Source: Misgurnus anguillicaudatus (taxonomy: Eukaryota > Chordata > Actinopteri > Cypriniformes > Cobitidae). From it: 64,000 nt of DNA. Below, in pieces: positions 1 through 11,292 of the stretch. Location of the stretch: NCBI RefSeq assembly GCF_027580225.2, contig NC_073358.2, positions 45,780,001 through 45,844,000 on the forward strand. The letters run 5' to 3'. The stretch's first letter is position 1; each line of letters begins with the position of its first letter. The notes under the pieces were generated by a model that did no database searches, was not told the DNA's origin, and saw only the letters and a program-made list of their open reading frames with translations. The translations under genes were made by a program, and so were the position numbers.

Positions 1-228
1 CTGAAATCACCCACAATCCTATGCACGCAGCACCGAAGCACACCTTTCAATCACGCAATGATGCAATGAAGTGCACTTGCTAGCCTGTTCCATTTAACGT
101 GTTCTCCGAATGCTTAAGAGGTGCCTCGCCTAGCCTCTGAAGGAAGTGACTTGTAAGGACTAGTCCTGCCAAGGAAGTATCCTTGACATTGAGAAATGGC
201 TAGTGTCCCAATGTCAAGTGAGCATATC
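1..228. other. Unannotated leading stretch
   Basis: No repeat, coding frame or RNA gene is recognisable here. The sequence has mixed composition with no tandem structure. Confidence 0.5.
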
Positions 229-232
229 TTAA

Positions 233-592
233 AGTGGACATTTCACAAGACGTTTTTTAATTCTTTGGTGTCCCCAGAGTACATATGTGAAGTTCAACCT
301 GAAAATTACAATATAGATCATTTATTATAACATGTTAAAATTGCCACTTTGTAGGTGTGATCAAAATTGTGCCATTTTTGGGTGTGTCCTTTTAAATGCA
401 AATGAGGTGATCTCTGTACTAAATTGCAGTGCTGTGGTTGGATAGTGCAGATTAAGGGGCGGTATTATCCCCTTCTGACATAACAAGGGGAGCCAAATTT
501 CAATTACCTATTTTTTCACATGCTTGCAGTTGATCTTTTTCACATTTTTTCACTTAAACATGGAAAAGTCAGATTTTCGTGATATGTCCCCT
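233..592 (-). mobile_element. Family A nonautonomous DNA transposon, copy A1
   Basis: A 360-bp element lies between TTAA tetranucleotides (229-232 and 593-596). Its ends are imperfect inverted repeats: the left begins AAGTGGACATTTCACAAGAC and the reverse complement of the right begins AGGGGACATATCACGAAAAT. The same sequence recurs at 4142 (split) and in the opposite orientation at 6985. There is no coding capacity. TTAA duplication is typical of piggyBac and Kolobok transposases; which one mobilised this family cannot be decided here. Confidence 0.8.
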
Positions 593-607
593 TTAATATA
601 TCTTAAT

Positions 608-752
608 TTAACACACAGTGCTACAAACGTAGAGCATTGCATTAGCAGCACAAAGTTTTGGGGGTTCAATCCCAGGGAACACACATACTGATGTATACCT
701 TGTAATGCACTGTAGGTCGCTTTTGATAAAAGCATCTGCCAAATGCATAATG
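608..752 (+). mobile_element. tRNA-derived SINE, copy S1
   Basis: A pol III B-box-like motif GGTTCAATCCC lies at 663-673. It is followed by a conserved 3' tail reading CTGTAGGTCGCTTTTGATAA and ending AAGCATCTGCCAAATGCATAA, the widespread fish SINE tail. The A-box half is degenerate (TAGAGCATTGC around 632). Related copies lie at 10456 and 32530. The copy is short and carries substitutions, so it is an old insertion and not a tRNA gene. Confidence 0.75.
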
Positions 753-789
753 ATTGTGAATATGACAATACAAATCACATATACACTCT

Positions 790-969
790 GCTGGGTTATT
801 TTCAACCCGGCATTGGGTCAAAAAGGGAAAATCCCATCGGCGGGGTTGTAATTTAACCCTGTTATTTTAACACATTGGGTCAAATTAAAAAAAAAAAATT
901 GGCTTAACTGTAACCCAGCTGCTGGGCTTGTCCCTTTTTGACCCAACGCTGGGTTGAAAATAACCCAGC
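790..969. mobile_element. Palindromic MITE (CTGGGTTATTTTCAACCC type)
   Basis: A 180-bp foldback whose arms are about 40 bp. The left arm begins GCTGGGTTATTTTCAACCC and the right arm ends GGGTTGAAAATAACCCAGC. Each arm also carries a TTGGGTCAAAAAGGGA / TCCCTTTTTGACCCAA pair, and the spacer holds a third GGGTCAAATT copy. It has no coding capacity. A poly-T tract (971-992) abuts the right arm. Confidence 0.8.
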
Positions 970-992
970 ATTTTTTTTTTTTTTTTTTTTTT

Positions 993-1781
993 GAGTATAT
1001 GCTTACAAACATTTCTAGCATACACACATGAATCTCTCTCTGTGCAGAATGGATTGATTTTGCAAGTTTCATCTGTCACTCCACTGAAAACACATAAAGG
1101 AGAATGTTCTGTCATCTCTGGATCTGTTTTGGCCGTGTGCCTGGACCACTGTCAGAGCCTGTGCTGCCGTCCGGCCTCTGAGAACTGCAATGGGCTGCTG
1201 TTTGGAAATGGCTTTACAGCTGTCAGGTCTCATGACACCCGTCACCTCAGCACGCTCAGCTCAGAGGAGAGCGGGATTATTGAAAAGGCCTGAAAATTCC
1301 TTTTGAGAGAAATAGGTTTTGTCACAAAAGGAAAGTTCAGATGAGACGGGCTGTCAGTCCGTCATGTTTTAGATTGGAAAAACATGACATTATTCAAAAG
1401 CTTTTTATCAAGTCATAAAACTTGTCATCACCTGTCTCGCTGACATTTCACAATACTGTATATCATGAGATCCACAGTTGGTACAGATGTTACTGACTGT
1501 AAAAAAGCAACATTATATTTACAAAACATTTCCTCTTCATATTTGTTGTTTGTTGAAATGCACCATGGTAACTATAGATTTCACACAGTTTTTTACTGTA
1601 TATGGTTACCATAAATGTAAACCGTAAAGATGTTGTTAAAAGTTGACAGTTGTGTTGGATATTTTATGACAATTATAATTGTTAGGTACCAAATTGTATT
1701 TATTGTGATTTTACAATATTAAATATGGGTTCGCTTAGCATCTTGCTAAGGTAAAACAAAAGACAAACTTTATATATATAT
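993..1781. other. Non-repetitive stretch, no gene recognised
   Basis: A 100-codon frame (991-1293) begins in the repeat-derived tail and shows no recognisable domain. I regard it as chance. The rest is AT-rich with no tandem or inverted structure that I can see. Confidence 0.4.
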
Positions 1782-2093
1782 TAGGGCTGACAAAAGATTA
1801 ATACCTTTTGCATAATTTATGTGTGTGCACTGTGTAATTAATGTATATATATATATAAATACACACACATCAATTTTTGTATTTAAGAAACATTAACATG
1901 TATATTTATATATATTTTGATATATTTCATATTATAAATATAAAAAATATATACCTTAATAAATGTTTTCTTAAAATGTATGTATGTATTTATATATACG
2001 TTATATATACACATATTGCACACACATATATTTTGCAAACACAAACTTTTATTTTGTATCTGATTAATCGCGATTATTCTTTTGTCAGCCCTT
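1782..2093. mobile_element. Short hAT-like element with TAGGGCTGACA end
   Basis: The left end reads TAGGGCTGACAAAAGATTAA and the right end reads GATTAATCGCGATTATTC then TTTTGTCAGCCCT, giving inverted repeats of about 20 bp. The interior is AT-rich (TATATA, TATGTATGT) without coding content. The left flank is a TA run and the right flank begins a TA microsatellite, so no clean 8-bp duplication can be read. Confidence 0.65.
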
Positions 2094-2205
<112 letters not shown>

Positions 2206-2221
2206 AAAAATATTAGGTTTA

Positions 2222-2436
2222 TACAGCTTTAATAGCATAATACATAAAAAAGCACATTACGGATGTATTAATATTTTTTTTTAATATTACGTTTAAATAC
2301 AGCTTTAATAGCATAATACATAAAAAAGCACATTACGGATGTATTAATATTTTTTTAAAAATATTACGTTTATATACAGCTTTAATAGCATAATACATAA
2401 AAAAGCACATTACGGATGTATTAATATTTTTTAATA
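2222..2436. repeat. Tandem repeat, 3 copies of about 77 bp
   Basis: Units start TACAGCTTTAATAGCATAAT at 2222, 2298 and 2375, so periods are 76 and 77 bp. Each unit contains AAAAAAGCACATTACGGATG and ends in a T-rich tract of variable length. The copies are near-identical apart from that tract, suggesting recent duplication. Confidence 0.92.
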
Positions 2437-4137
2437 CACCGTGCAGTTGCACGTGCACAGCGCAAAGGACCTTGGGAGTGAAGTGTTCATCAGTTAAACC
2501 CTACCACGCTTGTTTTGAGGCGCACTTTGATGTGGTTGTTTTTGAGCCTTTTGGTTTAAAACCACCTTACAACATGACCGCCTTCCTTTGAAGTCACCTT
2601 CGGTGTCATTCACGTCGTTTGAAACACTTCCGCGAGTGTAACTCCTCGCGCCATTCTGTAGCAGGTGTAAGTTAAACGTGCAGTCTGTTTAGTTAATATT
2701 TACTTGAACTTTATTAAGTTTTTAGACTAATGGGTTTGGATAATAAACCTGGTGGATAAGATAGTAAACCATGCGCAATAAATCTGGTGCATAATAAACC
2801 ATATAATGTACAGACCGCGTGGGGGCTGGCACATAGGACACGCGCACAGCAACACGTTGACAACCACCCAGCGCAGGGCGGGGGTAAGGAAACGTTTTAA
2901 TATTATTATTACAGTAGACGTTAGTCTTATTACCTTTTCAAATGGTCTTGGATTAATTTATACATTTTCAATTCCCCGAATAATCATTACTATTAGTTAC
3001 TCTAATTCTATCTGTTTCCTAAGGCCTGAGAATCAAAACACGGAACACGTCCCACATCGCAGGCCACTTGACTGACTAAGCTTGTTGTCATTGTATGAGA
3101 GATTCCCGGGCTAGTAAAAACAGAAGACACGGCCCTTCTCTTAAGCAGGGTTGCTCCTGTGATTGTCAGGTTAGTAAAAAATCAAACGCTCCCGTGTTTC
3201 AACACCTTAACACGAGACGCTGAGAAGTTGTAAAGAACACGACAGCTCATCCTCACAGGTGTCATGCCGTTACATGGCGGTGCACGTTCGTGGTGTTGCA
3301 GTAAATGGACTCAAATTAGTCCTAATAGAGGCTTGTATTGTGAGGATAGAAGCAATTATGGTATTTTTCTGTTATGAAGAAATGGCGTGTTATTAAGGAC
3401 AGAACATGATGTCATACGTATACATGTGTGTGGGATTTGATAACTTTGTGGAAAACCCCAATATTCTAAAATTAGAAGCTAAGATGCTTATTTTACTTTA
3501 GTTAGAAAGCCCTCCGACTTTTTTCTTCCCATGTGTTCTAGAAAGAAAAAGAGAGAGGAAAAAGGCCTGAGTTAAAGTGAGTGACAGTTTGCCAGCATGG
3601 TCTTGTTTGATGTGTAGAAGAAAAGGAATGGACCTGTCAGGTTCTATGAGGCACAAATAGCTGAATTTGACATACCGCTAACCACACAAGATTTAGGTTC
3701 AACAACCCTGCTGGTTTTAGGACGGCTTTGTTTGGTTTTTCCCTTTAGATTTTTGCTCTTACATTTTCTTTTATGTAACTATAGTTATTTTTTGGCTTGC
3801 TAGGAGATCATGGTTGTCTTGTCATGTTATTGTTTGGGATATGTGACATGCCACTTAATTGAGCAAATTAATATTAATCTTATTCATCAAGAAACGATCA
3901 TAAAAGAATCATGAATCAATAACAACAGAGTCCTTCTGAAGTAGATTTTTTTTTAATAAAAAGCAAAATAAATAACCACACAGCAAAACAAAAAGTCCAG
4001 TGTTAAATTAACTCTCAGAAAGTTGATTTTAACACTTTTCAGAGTTTATATAGCTCCACACTTATCAGCGTTAAATGAAAACTTTCAAGATGGTACAATT
4101 TTAACACTAAGCTAGAGTTCTTTGACTTACAAAAGTG
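2437..4137. other. Mostly non-repetitive stretch
   Basis: No gene is recognised. Around 2700-2810 there are irregular short repeats of TAATAAACC/GGTGGATAA type. Around 3935-4130 there is a degenerate repeat-like patch with alternating GTGTTAAA and TTTAACACT motifs, possibly a decayed palindromic MITE. The 89-codon frame at 2806-3075 has no recognisable domain. Confidence 0.4.
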
Positions 4138-4141
4138 TTAA

Positions 4142-4975
4142 AGGGGTCATATTATGAGATTTTTTTAAAGGTTTAAAATAAGTCGTTGATGTTCCTAGAG
4201 TGCATATGTGAAGTTTTAGCTCAAAATACCCCACCGATAATTTATCATAGCATGTTAAAGAGCAACTATCCTCCAATTCACGTATTTACTTTTCCCTAGT
4301 CGATATGCAAAAGGTACATACACCAAAGTAAACAATGACGCGAGATATCGTTTCCAGCGTAAATTTCTTTTCTTGGACTACAACAAACACACAGATTGTA
4401 GGCAACAGTTTACTTCCTGGGCTTGTTGACATAGACAAGACCGACATTATCGACATTATTATTGTAATACCACCCATTTGGACTCACAGCCTGTAAGTTA
4501 ACTCCTGTCAGCATCGCATTGTGAGCAAATCTTTCAAACGTGGTAAGGAGGGTCACATTTCTGGCTGACGTCAGAGGTATTCAGGACCATCGCAACGTAC
4601 AGATTAGCTGCCCAATCAGGGACACAGCGCTTTTCAGATCGATGAGTTTTTTACAAAATCAATGCGTTTGAGGAAGAGCTACAAAAATGTACGGTATATG
4701 GAAAATAATGTTTTTTTTTTACCATAAACCACGCGAACATATTGTATTATACCAAATACACAAAATAACGTTGGTTTTTAGCAATGAAACAGGTGCACTT
4801 TAAAATTGCAAGTTTGTAGATACAAGCAAAAATAAGTCATTCTTAGGTGTGCACTTTATAATGCAAATGAGCTTATGAAATGCAAACACTGATCGCAATG
4901 ATGGTGACTGTAAATGAAACGTCAACAAACTTTACAAGTAAGATGTAAAATGCAATTTTAGGTTTCAAAGTGTTA
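4142..4975 (+). mobile_element. Family A element, copy A2, interrupted by element B1
   Basis: The left end AGGGGTCATATTATGAGATT follows TTAA (4138-4141). The element continues as in A1 up to CATG at 4251-4254, where a second TTAA element has been inserted. It resumes at 4804 with AATTGCAAGTTTGTAG, matching the AATTGCCACTTTGTAG of A1 after the equivalent point. The right end is not clear, so the end given is approximate. Confidence 0.7.
4259..4799 (+). mobile_element. Family B TTAA-flanked element, copy B1
   Basis: A 541-bp insertion sits inside A2 between TTAA at 4255-4258 and 4800-4803. It shares most of its length with B2 at 15549-16098 in inverse orientation. Shared landmarks include TCTTTTCTTGGACTACAACA, TGTGAGCAAATCTTTCAAAC and TACGGTATATGGAAAATAAT. 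The short frames inside are not conserved between copies. Confidence 0.75.
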
Positions 4976-5035
4976 ATGTAGTGCCTTATTTAACTATAAT
5001 AAGTGAAAAATCGAATTGAGTAATATTTGTTTTTA

Positions 5036-5116
5036 TACGATTAGTCGATTAATAAAATAATAATCGGCCGATTAATCGATTATGAATATATAAAATAATC
5101 GTTAGTTACAGCCCTA
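5036..5116. mobile_element. Solitary right end of a hAT element
   Basis: The segment carries the motifs CGATTAGTCGATTAAT and CGGCCGATTAATCGATTA and terminates TCGTTAGTTACAGCCCTA. This is close to the right end of the hAT at 20053 (CGTTAGTTGCAGCCCTA). No matching left end with an 8-bp duplication was found upstream, so it appears truncated. Confidence 0.6.
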
Positions 5117-6984
5117 ATTCAGGCATTAAAATTAAACATTCATGAATTCACCAGAGATTATATTTGGCAGTATGTTTTATCGTTTATCAGATGAAAAAAC
5201 CATTCATTGCATCTTTATCGTTATAGTTGTGCTGTAAACTCTGCTATTCTCTTAAATTTTGAACTTTTTAAATTTATTTTGTTATTGTTTTCATTCATAG
5301 TATGAACAGCCCTTCATGTTCACTCTTGCACTCTCAAACGTTTTTAGTGAAATTGACACATCAGTGGTAATTCACACAATTAGGACATGTGTAAACAGAC
5401 AACCTCTGGTGATAAAGGCATTTCCCTATGCAAATTTCGTATAAGATTCTTGTTTTGTGAACTTCGACATGCAAATTCACATTTTGCTTAGTTTAGCAGT
5501 GACTTGTGTGTGGTATGGTTCTTCGCACATCCAAACCAAATATTTTAAACGAACAAAGCCGAGCTAAACATGAACAACATGTTGCTAAGTGTTCTGTTGT
5601 ATACCACTGCACTTTGTCTAGCTGTCTAGCATGTAGTGTGCTATGACTTTTGTTCTTAGCATACCTTCATTGTCTTAATGTTGTATTTTTCATTTTTAAA
5701 CTACACTTTCATTCCTGACTGGCTGTGACTCTGACACAATAACAATGCCAAGCAACACGTTTTGTCGGTACGCAGATTTAGAGCAATAGAAACCGTATGT
5801 TCTCGAGGAATCTCTGGCACGGCTTCTTTGCAGGAACTTGATCCAGGGGCCAATGCCTGTGTTAAACCGCTCTGTTAGGTGTTAGAAAATTCAGACAGGG
5901 TTCTTTGTAGTCTTTGCGTGGTACCATTGCGCATTAGACGTGGCAAACGCGTAGAAGACAAATTGTCACCTTACCATATTGTGCTATTCGGCACTTGATC
6001 ACGTACGCCCGAGCTAAAATATAAGAACATTTTACACTGTCAAAAGACATTGGAGCCATAATGACCCATGAGAATGTCTGATTTTGCATCGTTGTACAGG
6101 AATGAGTACGAGTCTGGCATAGCTGTTGGCATCCACTGCCACTCATTAACGGGTCACGGCCTGGTCAGCCAAACCGCCCACCTCAACTTTTCTCTTTTCC
6201 ACATCCAGTTCACTCTACATACGTTCAGTAAATACTGTAAAGGTTATAACTTTTTTTATACTCCCTTTTCCCTCTAAGGGGCGAATAAAGGCTCTTTCTT
6301 TTAGGGCACTGATGGTTTGGCATGAAGGCAGTCAGGTTGGAGTGCTGGGTCAAAGAGCTCTGTGTCCATAGCGGGGGCTATGAGCTCATGCTAGCTGAGG
6401 GGCCCAAGGCCCACGCTGGGCCCGCACACTTGTGCTTATGTGTGCTCGCCGGGTCATGGCTATAGCAGCTGCTCTCTCTCATATCTCTACTAATGGAGGG
6501 ATTAATTTCTTTGTGACCTCATCAGCTTTACTTTACAGCCATCCTCTCAGCTCAAGGGCTATGTATTCGCCCCCCCTTCCCGCTTTATCATGCAGGGCAT
6601 TTTCTTGGACTGTTTTCAATCCCCTTTTTTCATTTTTGTTAATTCTTGGCTTATGCTTGTTCCTAATAATATTTTGGCTATAGGAAATCCAAAGCAAAGC
6701 TTCAAGGTATGTGAAAACTGTAAATGCGTAGAGATTACCCTTACCATGATTATAATAATGGCCAATTGCATGCAAATGTCAACCTTATTATGAAAAGTAG
6801 TTTTTACCCAAAGTTTTTTACATTATAGCAGATGTCAATATTTAGTGGTTTAAACACCCATGCAAAGTCTCTGTTAAAGTTTTAAAAGCCAATTTAGCCA
6901 GTAAAGAATTGTTTTGTCAATAATAAAGAAATGTCTGATCCATAACATTGTTTCTTACTCATAAATGCGCATACAAAAATGTAA
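5117..6984. other. Non-repetitive stretch, no gene recognised
   Basis: Nearly 1.9 kb without a repeat that I can see. The part from 6290 to 6480 is richer in G+C. Several 60-83 codon frames overlap each other on both strands between 5934 and 6793; none shows a domain, splice context or signal sequence that I can recognise. Confidence 0.4.
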
Positions 6985-7272
6985 AGGGGACATATTATGA
7001 AAATATGCCTTTTTCCATGTTTCCATTTTTCCCAGTAACTTAGTTTTGGTAAACCACTCTCTGCAAGCATGTGAAAAAAATAGATAATTGAAATTTTGAT
7101 CCCCGGGGATAATACCGCCCCTTAACTTGCACTATCCAACCACGGCACTGCCATTTAGTCCAGAGATCAGCTCATTTGCATTTAAAAGGACACACCCAAA
7201 AATTGCATGTTTGCACCTGCAAAGTGGCAATTTAACATGTTATAATAAATTATATGTGGGATATTTTGTGCT
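6985..7272 (+). mobile_element. Family A element, copy A3, right-truncated
   Basis: It begins AGGGGACATATTATGAAAAT after GTAA (a decayed TTAA). It matches the inverse of A1 through the ATACCGCCCCTTAAC, TGCATTTAAAAGGACACACC and CAAAGTGGCAATTTAACATG segments. Homology fades near 7270, where family C-like sequence begins. Confidence 0.7.
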
Positions 7273-7276
7273 GTCT

Positions 7277-7380
7277 TCCGGTAAACTTCGCAAAGAGTAA
7301 ATGACAACAAAGTCCTTTTAAAGTAGGTAATTTATATAACAAGCAAAATAAACAACACATAGATTACCTAGGAAACCATT
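7277..7380. mobile_element. Fragment of family C
   Basis: Shares CTTCCGGTAAA and ATAACAAGCAAAATAAACAA with the complete family C element at 8113. Neither terminal inverted repeat is present. Confidence 0.5.
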
Positions 7381-8110
7381 TTAGTTTTAGTGCAGCCTTT
7401 TGTATCTGATTTTAAACTTTTTGTATCTGATCTAGAATAATTTACATGCGAATGGCTGTAAATCCTATTAAAATCATGTTGATTGTTAAATATAATAATT
7501 CTCCGACTTAGTTCTTTAAAGGTAATATATGCTAATAAAATAAAACCATGGTCAATTTTGTTATAGGTGATGTTGCTATAACCGTATAAACTGCCTATAG
7601 GCATCCCAATATTTTTGCTAAGTAAAGACCTGTGACAAATCTTTCTCTTTCACAAAATCTCACGCAGACCTTTCTCATCCGTACCCCATCACCTCCCAGC
7701 ATACGTGATGAATAGAATCTGTACTGTTTTGGTTAACCCCTTATGATTTGTCATCATAATTTGTCAGCGTGAGCCTTTTGAAGCACTGGAGAGCTATTTT
7801 TGGGCACAGCGGGTCTGGACCGAGCCTTTCGATAAGCTCATTGCTAACGTCGAACCTTTGGCGATGTCAGTAAGTGAGGGATCACCCTGGCATCACACAC
7901 ACCAGTGGTTAATATGGTCAGTTGCAGTCTGCAGCTGTGATCAGTCATCTCTCCGGTTAGCCGCAGAGCACAGGCGGCCCTGTTGCTTTAGTCTGGGAAA
8001 ATTTTGACAGAAACGAATATTCTATTGTTAAGTAGGGACGGAAAGAAAAGAGTGTGAGTTTTAACAAAGAAGTAAAAATTAAGTGAAGAAGCAGAAAGAG
8101 CGAAAGTGTA
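7381..8110. other. Non-repetitive stretch, no gene recognised
   Basis: No coding or repeat structure is evident. A 78-codon minus-strand frame (7368-7604) overlaps the family C fragment and is not credible as a gene. Confidence 0.4.
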
Positions 8111-8112
8111 TA

Positions 8113-9232
8113 TAGACGGTTTCAGCAGTAACAACATAAGCAATCGGCTTTCGTGGTCAACACGTAACTTCCGGTAAAGTCCTTTAAAAGTAGTTTATTT
8201 GTATAACAAGCAAAATAAACAACACATAAATTAGGAAACCAGGCAATCTAGTTCAGTTTAGCAACTAGTCAGACCATTTAAAAAACACTGAACTGGAAGT
8301 AAAGTTCGGACCAGACTAGGGATGCACCGAAATAAAGATTCTTGGCCGAAAACCGAAACACCGAAAGAAATTATTATGCTAATTATTAGTACCATTGCAT
8401 TTATGGCTATCACTGTGTACTCACTTTACTAAGGGTGTGACGGATCACAAAACTCACGGTTCTGATCACATTACGGTTTTTGAGGCACGGATCGGATTAT
8501 TTTTTGGATCAGCATAAAGGGGGTGGGAAAAATCTAATAACAAATAAAGAAATTGCAGACATTTATAAAAAATAATAATTAATAATTAATAAGGTCTAAA
8601 ATTAGCATTAGGTACAAAAATTTAATTAAATGAATCATAACACTGTCTTTACTGTATACATGAAATATATTATTATTTTTAGAGCTACAGAAGTGATTTT
8701 CTCTTTGTTTTGGGTTGTTTGATTAACATTAATGACACAGACTTAAGTAGGTTAATTGAGGTTACTGTCTCTTTAAGACCAAATAAGCACAGACTGGTTT
8801 CTCACTGTAATCTATACACTTAATACATTAACAAATGTTTTTATTAGAAAAAGAATACTGTGGAGATCATTTTGTTTATGAGACACAGCGCGACTCTCTC
8901 TAAAGTTTACACATCAAGAGTTCTGATCTTTTAAGGGCATATTGTTATGATCACGTCTGGATCGGACACATTCAATGGCATGTGCCTCTGTGCGTACAGA
9001 AAGCTGCTCACTTTAGCGCCTTTTTGCGGTTAAATACATCCACACCGCAGACATGTTGCTTCAGACAAGCACGTGCTGGTCGCGGTTTCTGTTTGCGTCA
9101 TCACAACATTTCAGCCATATTGTTTCATGATAAAAGTCTTTCGGACGAAATTTTCATAGGCCGAATATTCGGTGCATCCCTAGAAAAGACGCTTAATCAC
9201 ATTACCGCACATGCGTCTGTTGAAACCGTCTA
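8113..9232 (+). mobile_element. Family C element with TA flanks, copy C1, interrupted by a hAT
   Basis: Its ends are inverted: TAGACGGTTTCAGCAG at the left and TTGAAACCGTCTA at the right, each next to TA. An uninterrupted relative (C2) lies at 43563-43743. Removing the hAT at 8317-9182 leaves about 250 bp. Flanking TA suggests Tc1/mariner-type mobilisation, but the family is not identified further. Confidence 0.75.
8317..9182. mobile_element. hAT-like element nested in C1
   Basis: The ends are inverted: TAGGGATGCACCGAAATAAA at the left and TATTCGGTGCATCCCTA at the right. The flanking 8-mers are GACCAGAC (8309-8316) and GAAAAGAC (9183-9190), matching at 6 of 8 positions as expected for a decayed TSD. 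A second hAT-like left end, CTAAGGGTGTGACGGATCAC, lies inside at about 8429, but its partner end could not be fixed. No transposase is recognisable. Confidence 0.75.
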
Positions 9233-9234
9233 TA

Positions 9235-10455
9235 GTCTGAGAGAAAATGTGAAGCGTTAGATGTTACCCAGGTCAAACTGGTTGGTTAGTTGTGGGTTCA
9301 AGGCTTTTCCCAGGCCCTAACCAGCTTAAGTGATGTGGTCTGCCAGCTTAAGAAGACATTAAGGGTTACTGAGAGTCTAGCACACAGTGTGGTATCGCGT
9401 TTTAAGTACTGCGGGTAAAAGCAGGGCCTCTCGGTGTGGTATGGCAGATGAATCTGAATACTTTTCACTGATGCAGGTCCAGAGTGACCCAGGCTGAAAA
9501 TAAAAACATGGCTGCAAAACATTTGGTCGCCAGGCAACAGCTAACAGCGGTGGATCGGTGCTACGTGGGACAGTGGCACATGACTTGACTCAAAGATTTG
9601 GTTTCAGGGTCTCTGAGGAGAATTAGAGGCAGGACTGAACACATCTGTCCCAAATTGTCAAACGTCCATTTGGAGGAAAAGTCAGGGGTTCTGGGGTCCT
9701 GCAAGGACGAGCGGACCCTCACATTATGGTATTACATCCTCTTGTGTGTTTCGTGACCCCCACTTTTACATTTTTTCATAATTAATTTAGGAAAATACAT
9801 TGTATATAATAAATTAAGGATTTCTAGTGTTGTACAGTTTTGCAACATTTTATAGCAAAAACAATTGCTCTTATCTGCTGCATTCATTAAAACAACAAAT
9901 CATTTTTACTCTCTTTTACTATTTTATCATTACTATAAAAGCTTTTCTGTTGCTCTGTTAGGCTCATGGCTTTAGGTCAATTGACCACCATGACCCTCTC
10001 TGATCTAAAACCCCACCTTCCCTAATGAACAGAAGTGCCACATTTTTAAGTCCTCTGTCTGTGCGCCAACAGCTTGAGTAGTTCATGTCTCAAAGAGTGA
10101 GAAGTGGGGGTGCCGTGCGTAATAAGATCCTAATGTGAATCCTCTAGAGAGAATAAATTGGCTGACTTGTGGCATCAACAACACGTTTTGAAAGGCACCT
10201 GTCACAATGTGAAGCGATGCAGCCTGTTGTCCACGTCCCAGAGGAGCCTTCCATCTAACCGACTCATCCAGTTAGTGCGAGTCTCATCCGTCTTTCTCTG
10301 TGGCTTTATTTAGCTCGACGAATATGCTGATGATCGGAGTGTTCAGGTCAGAGCGTATCAAGCTGTGGGATGATACTTTTAGAAATAAGCAGGCTTCAAA
10401 TTTTTTGTTTTTGTGTGCTTTGTTGTTGATGATGTATGTTATGCATGTTGTTTAT
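9235..10455. other. Non-repetitive stretch, no gene recognised
   Basis: Balanced composition and no repeat that I recognise. A 79-codon minus-strand frame (9298-9537) and a 60-codon frame (10300-10482) show no domains. Confidence 0.4.
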
Positions 10456-10560
10456 GTATTAGCTCAATTAGTAGAGCTTTAGCACCAGAAAGGTCATGGG
10501 GTCGTTGATCAAATGTATGCCTTGAATGTACTGTAAGTTGCTTTTGGTAATGTAAAGGTT
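10456..10560 (+). mobile_element. tRNA-derived SINE, copy S2
   Basis: A clear A-box-like tRNA D-arm motif, TAGCTCAATTAGTAGAGC, lies at 10459-10476. The B-box equivalent (GGTCGTTGATC, about 10500) is degenerate. The 3' part CTGTAAGTTGCTTTTGG is the fish SINE tail. At 10589-10612 the inverse tail ACATTTGGCAGATGCTTTTA marks a second SINE 3' end pointing the other way. Confidence 0.65.
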
Positions 10561-10694
10561 GTTTGTTTTGCATAAATTACATTTTATGAAAAACATTTGG
10601 CAGATGCTTTTATCGGAAACAATTGTCAGGGCATTTAAGGTATAACTTACATTTTATGTATGTATGAAGTATGTAGTGTTCTTTAGGTTTGAAC

Positions 10695-10985
10695 TAGGGC
10701 TGCAACTAACGATTATTTTAATAATCGATAAATCTGTCGATTATTTTCTTGATTAATCGATGAAACGGATAATAAAAGGCATTCATTTCCAACCCCTTAT
10801 TCAAAAACAGAACTGAAATCTTCAGAAAGTGCACAAACATGTTGTTCCTTGAACATTCCTGAGGTGTTAAAGTAATAGTAATAAAATAAAAATGGACTAA
10901 CGAAAAAAAAAAACATACACATGTATGCTTTACATCTGCCAAATATATAGACTTTTTAAAAATAATTTATGAAAAATAAAGAACA
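10695..10985. mobile_element. Left end of a hAT element, right end not found
   Basis: It begins TAGGGCTGCAACTAACGATT followed by palindromic ATTAATCGAT motifs, the same end type as the hAT at 16684-20053. A matching right end with an 8-bp duplication is not present nearby. The extent given is a guess up to the next element. Confidence 0.5.
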
Positions 10986-10998
10986 ACACAAATCAGAG

Positions 10999-11101
10999 GC
11001 AAAATTATCTGCCAATGGGGTATAATTATCTGCCTATAATATAATCTAATCTCAAACAGAAACAAGATTATTTTTATTACCCCATTGGCAGATAGTTTTG
11101 C
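10999..11101. mobile_element. Short palindromic MITE
   Basis: The left arm GCAAAATTATCTGCCAATGG (10999) pairs with the right arm CCATTGGCAGATAGTTTTGC (ending 11101). The arms are about 25 bp around a roughly 50-bp AT-rich spacer, with no coding content. Confidence 0.7.
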
Positions 11102-11292
11102 TTGTTTTGTGCATGATTTTTGAAAAACACTTTTAAAAGTGAGTCGGGGCGAGTACCAAAACACACTTGTAGCCAATCAGCAGTAAGGGGCGTGTCTACT
11201 AACCGAAATTGTTACCTGGGATGCGTATGTGTGGGGCAGGTCTATCAAAAGAATGTCCAGATTCTATTGGGGTAGGGCATGTTTGTTTAGGT

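Noticed and set aside
663..673. Possible tRNA gene because of a B-box-like motif
   Set aside because: The A-box is degenerate, no cloverleaf can be formed, and the 3' part is a SINE tail shared with other copies.
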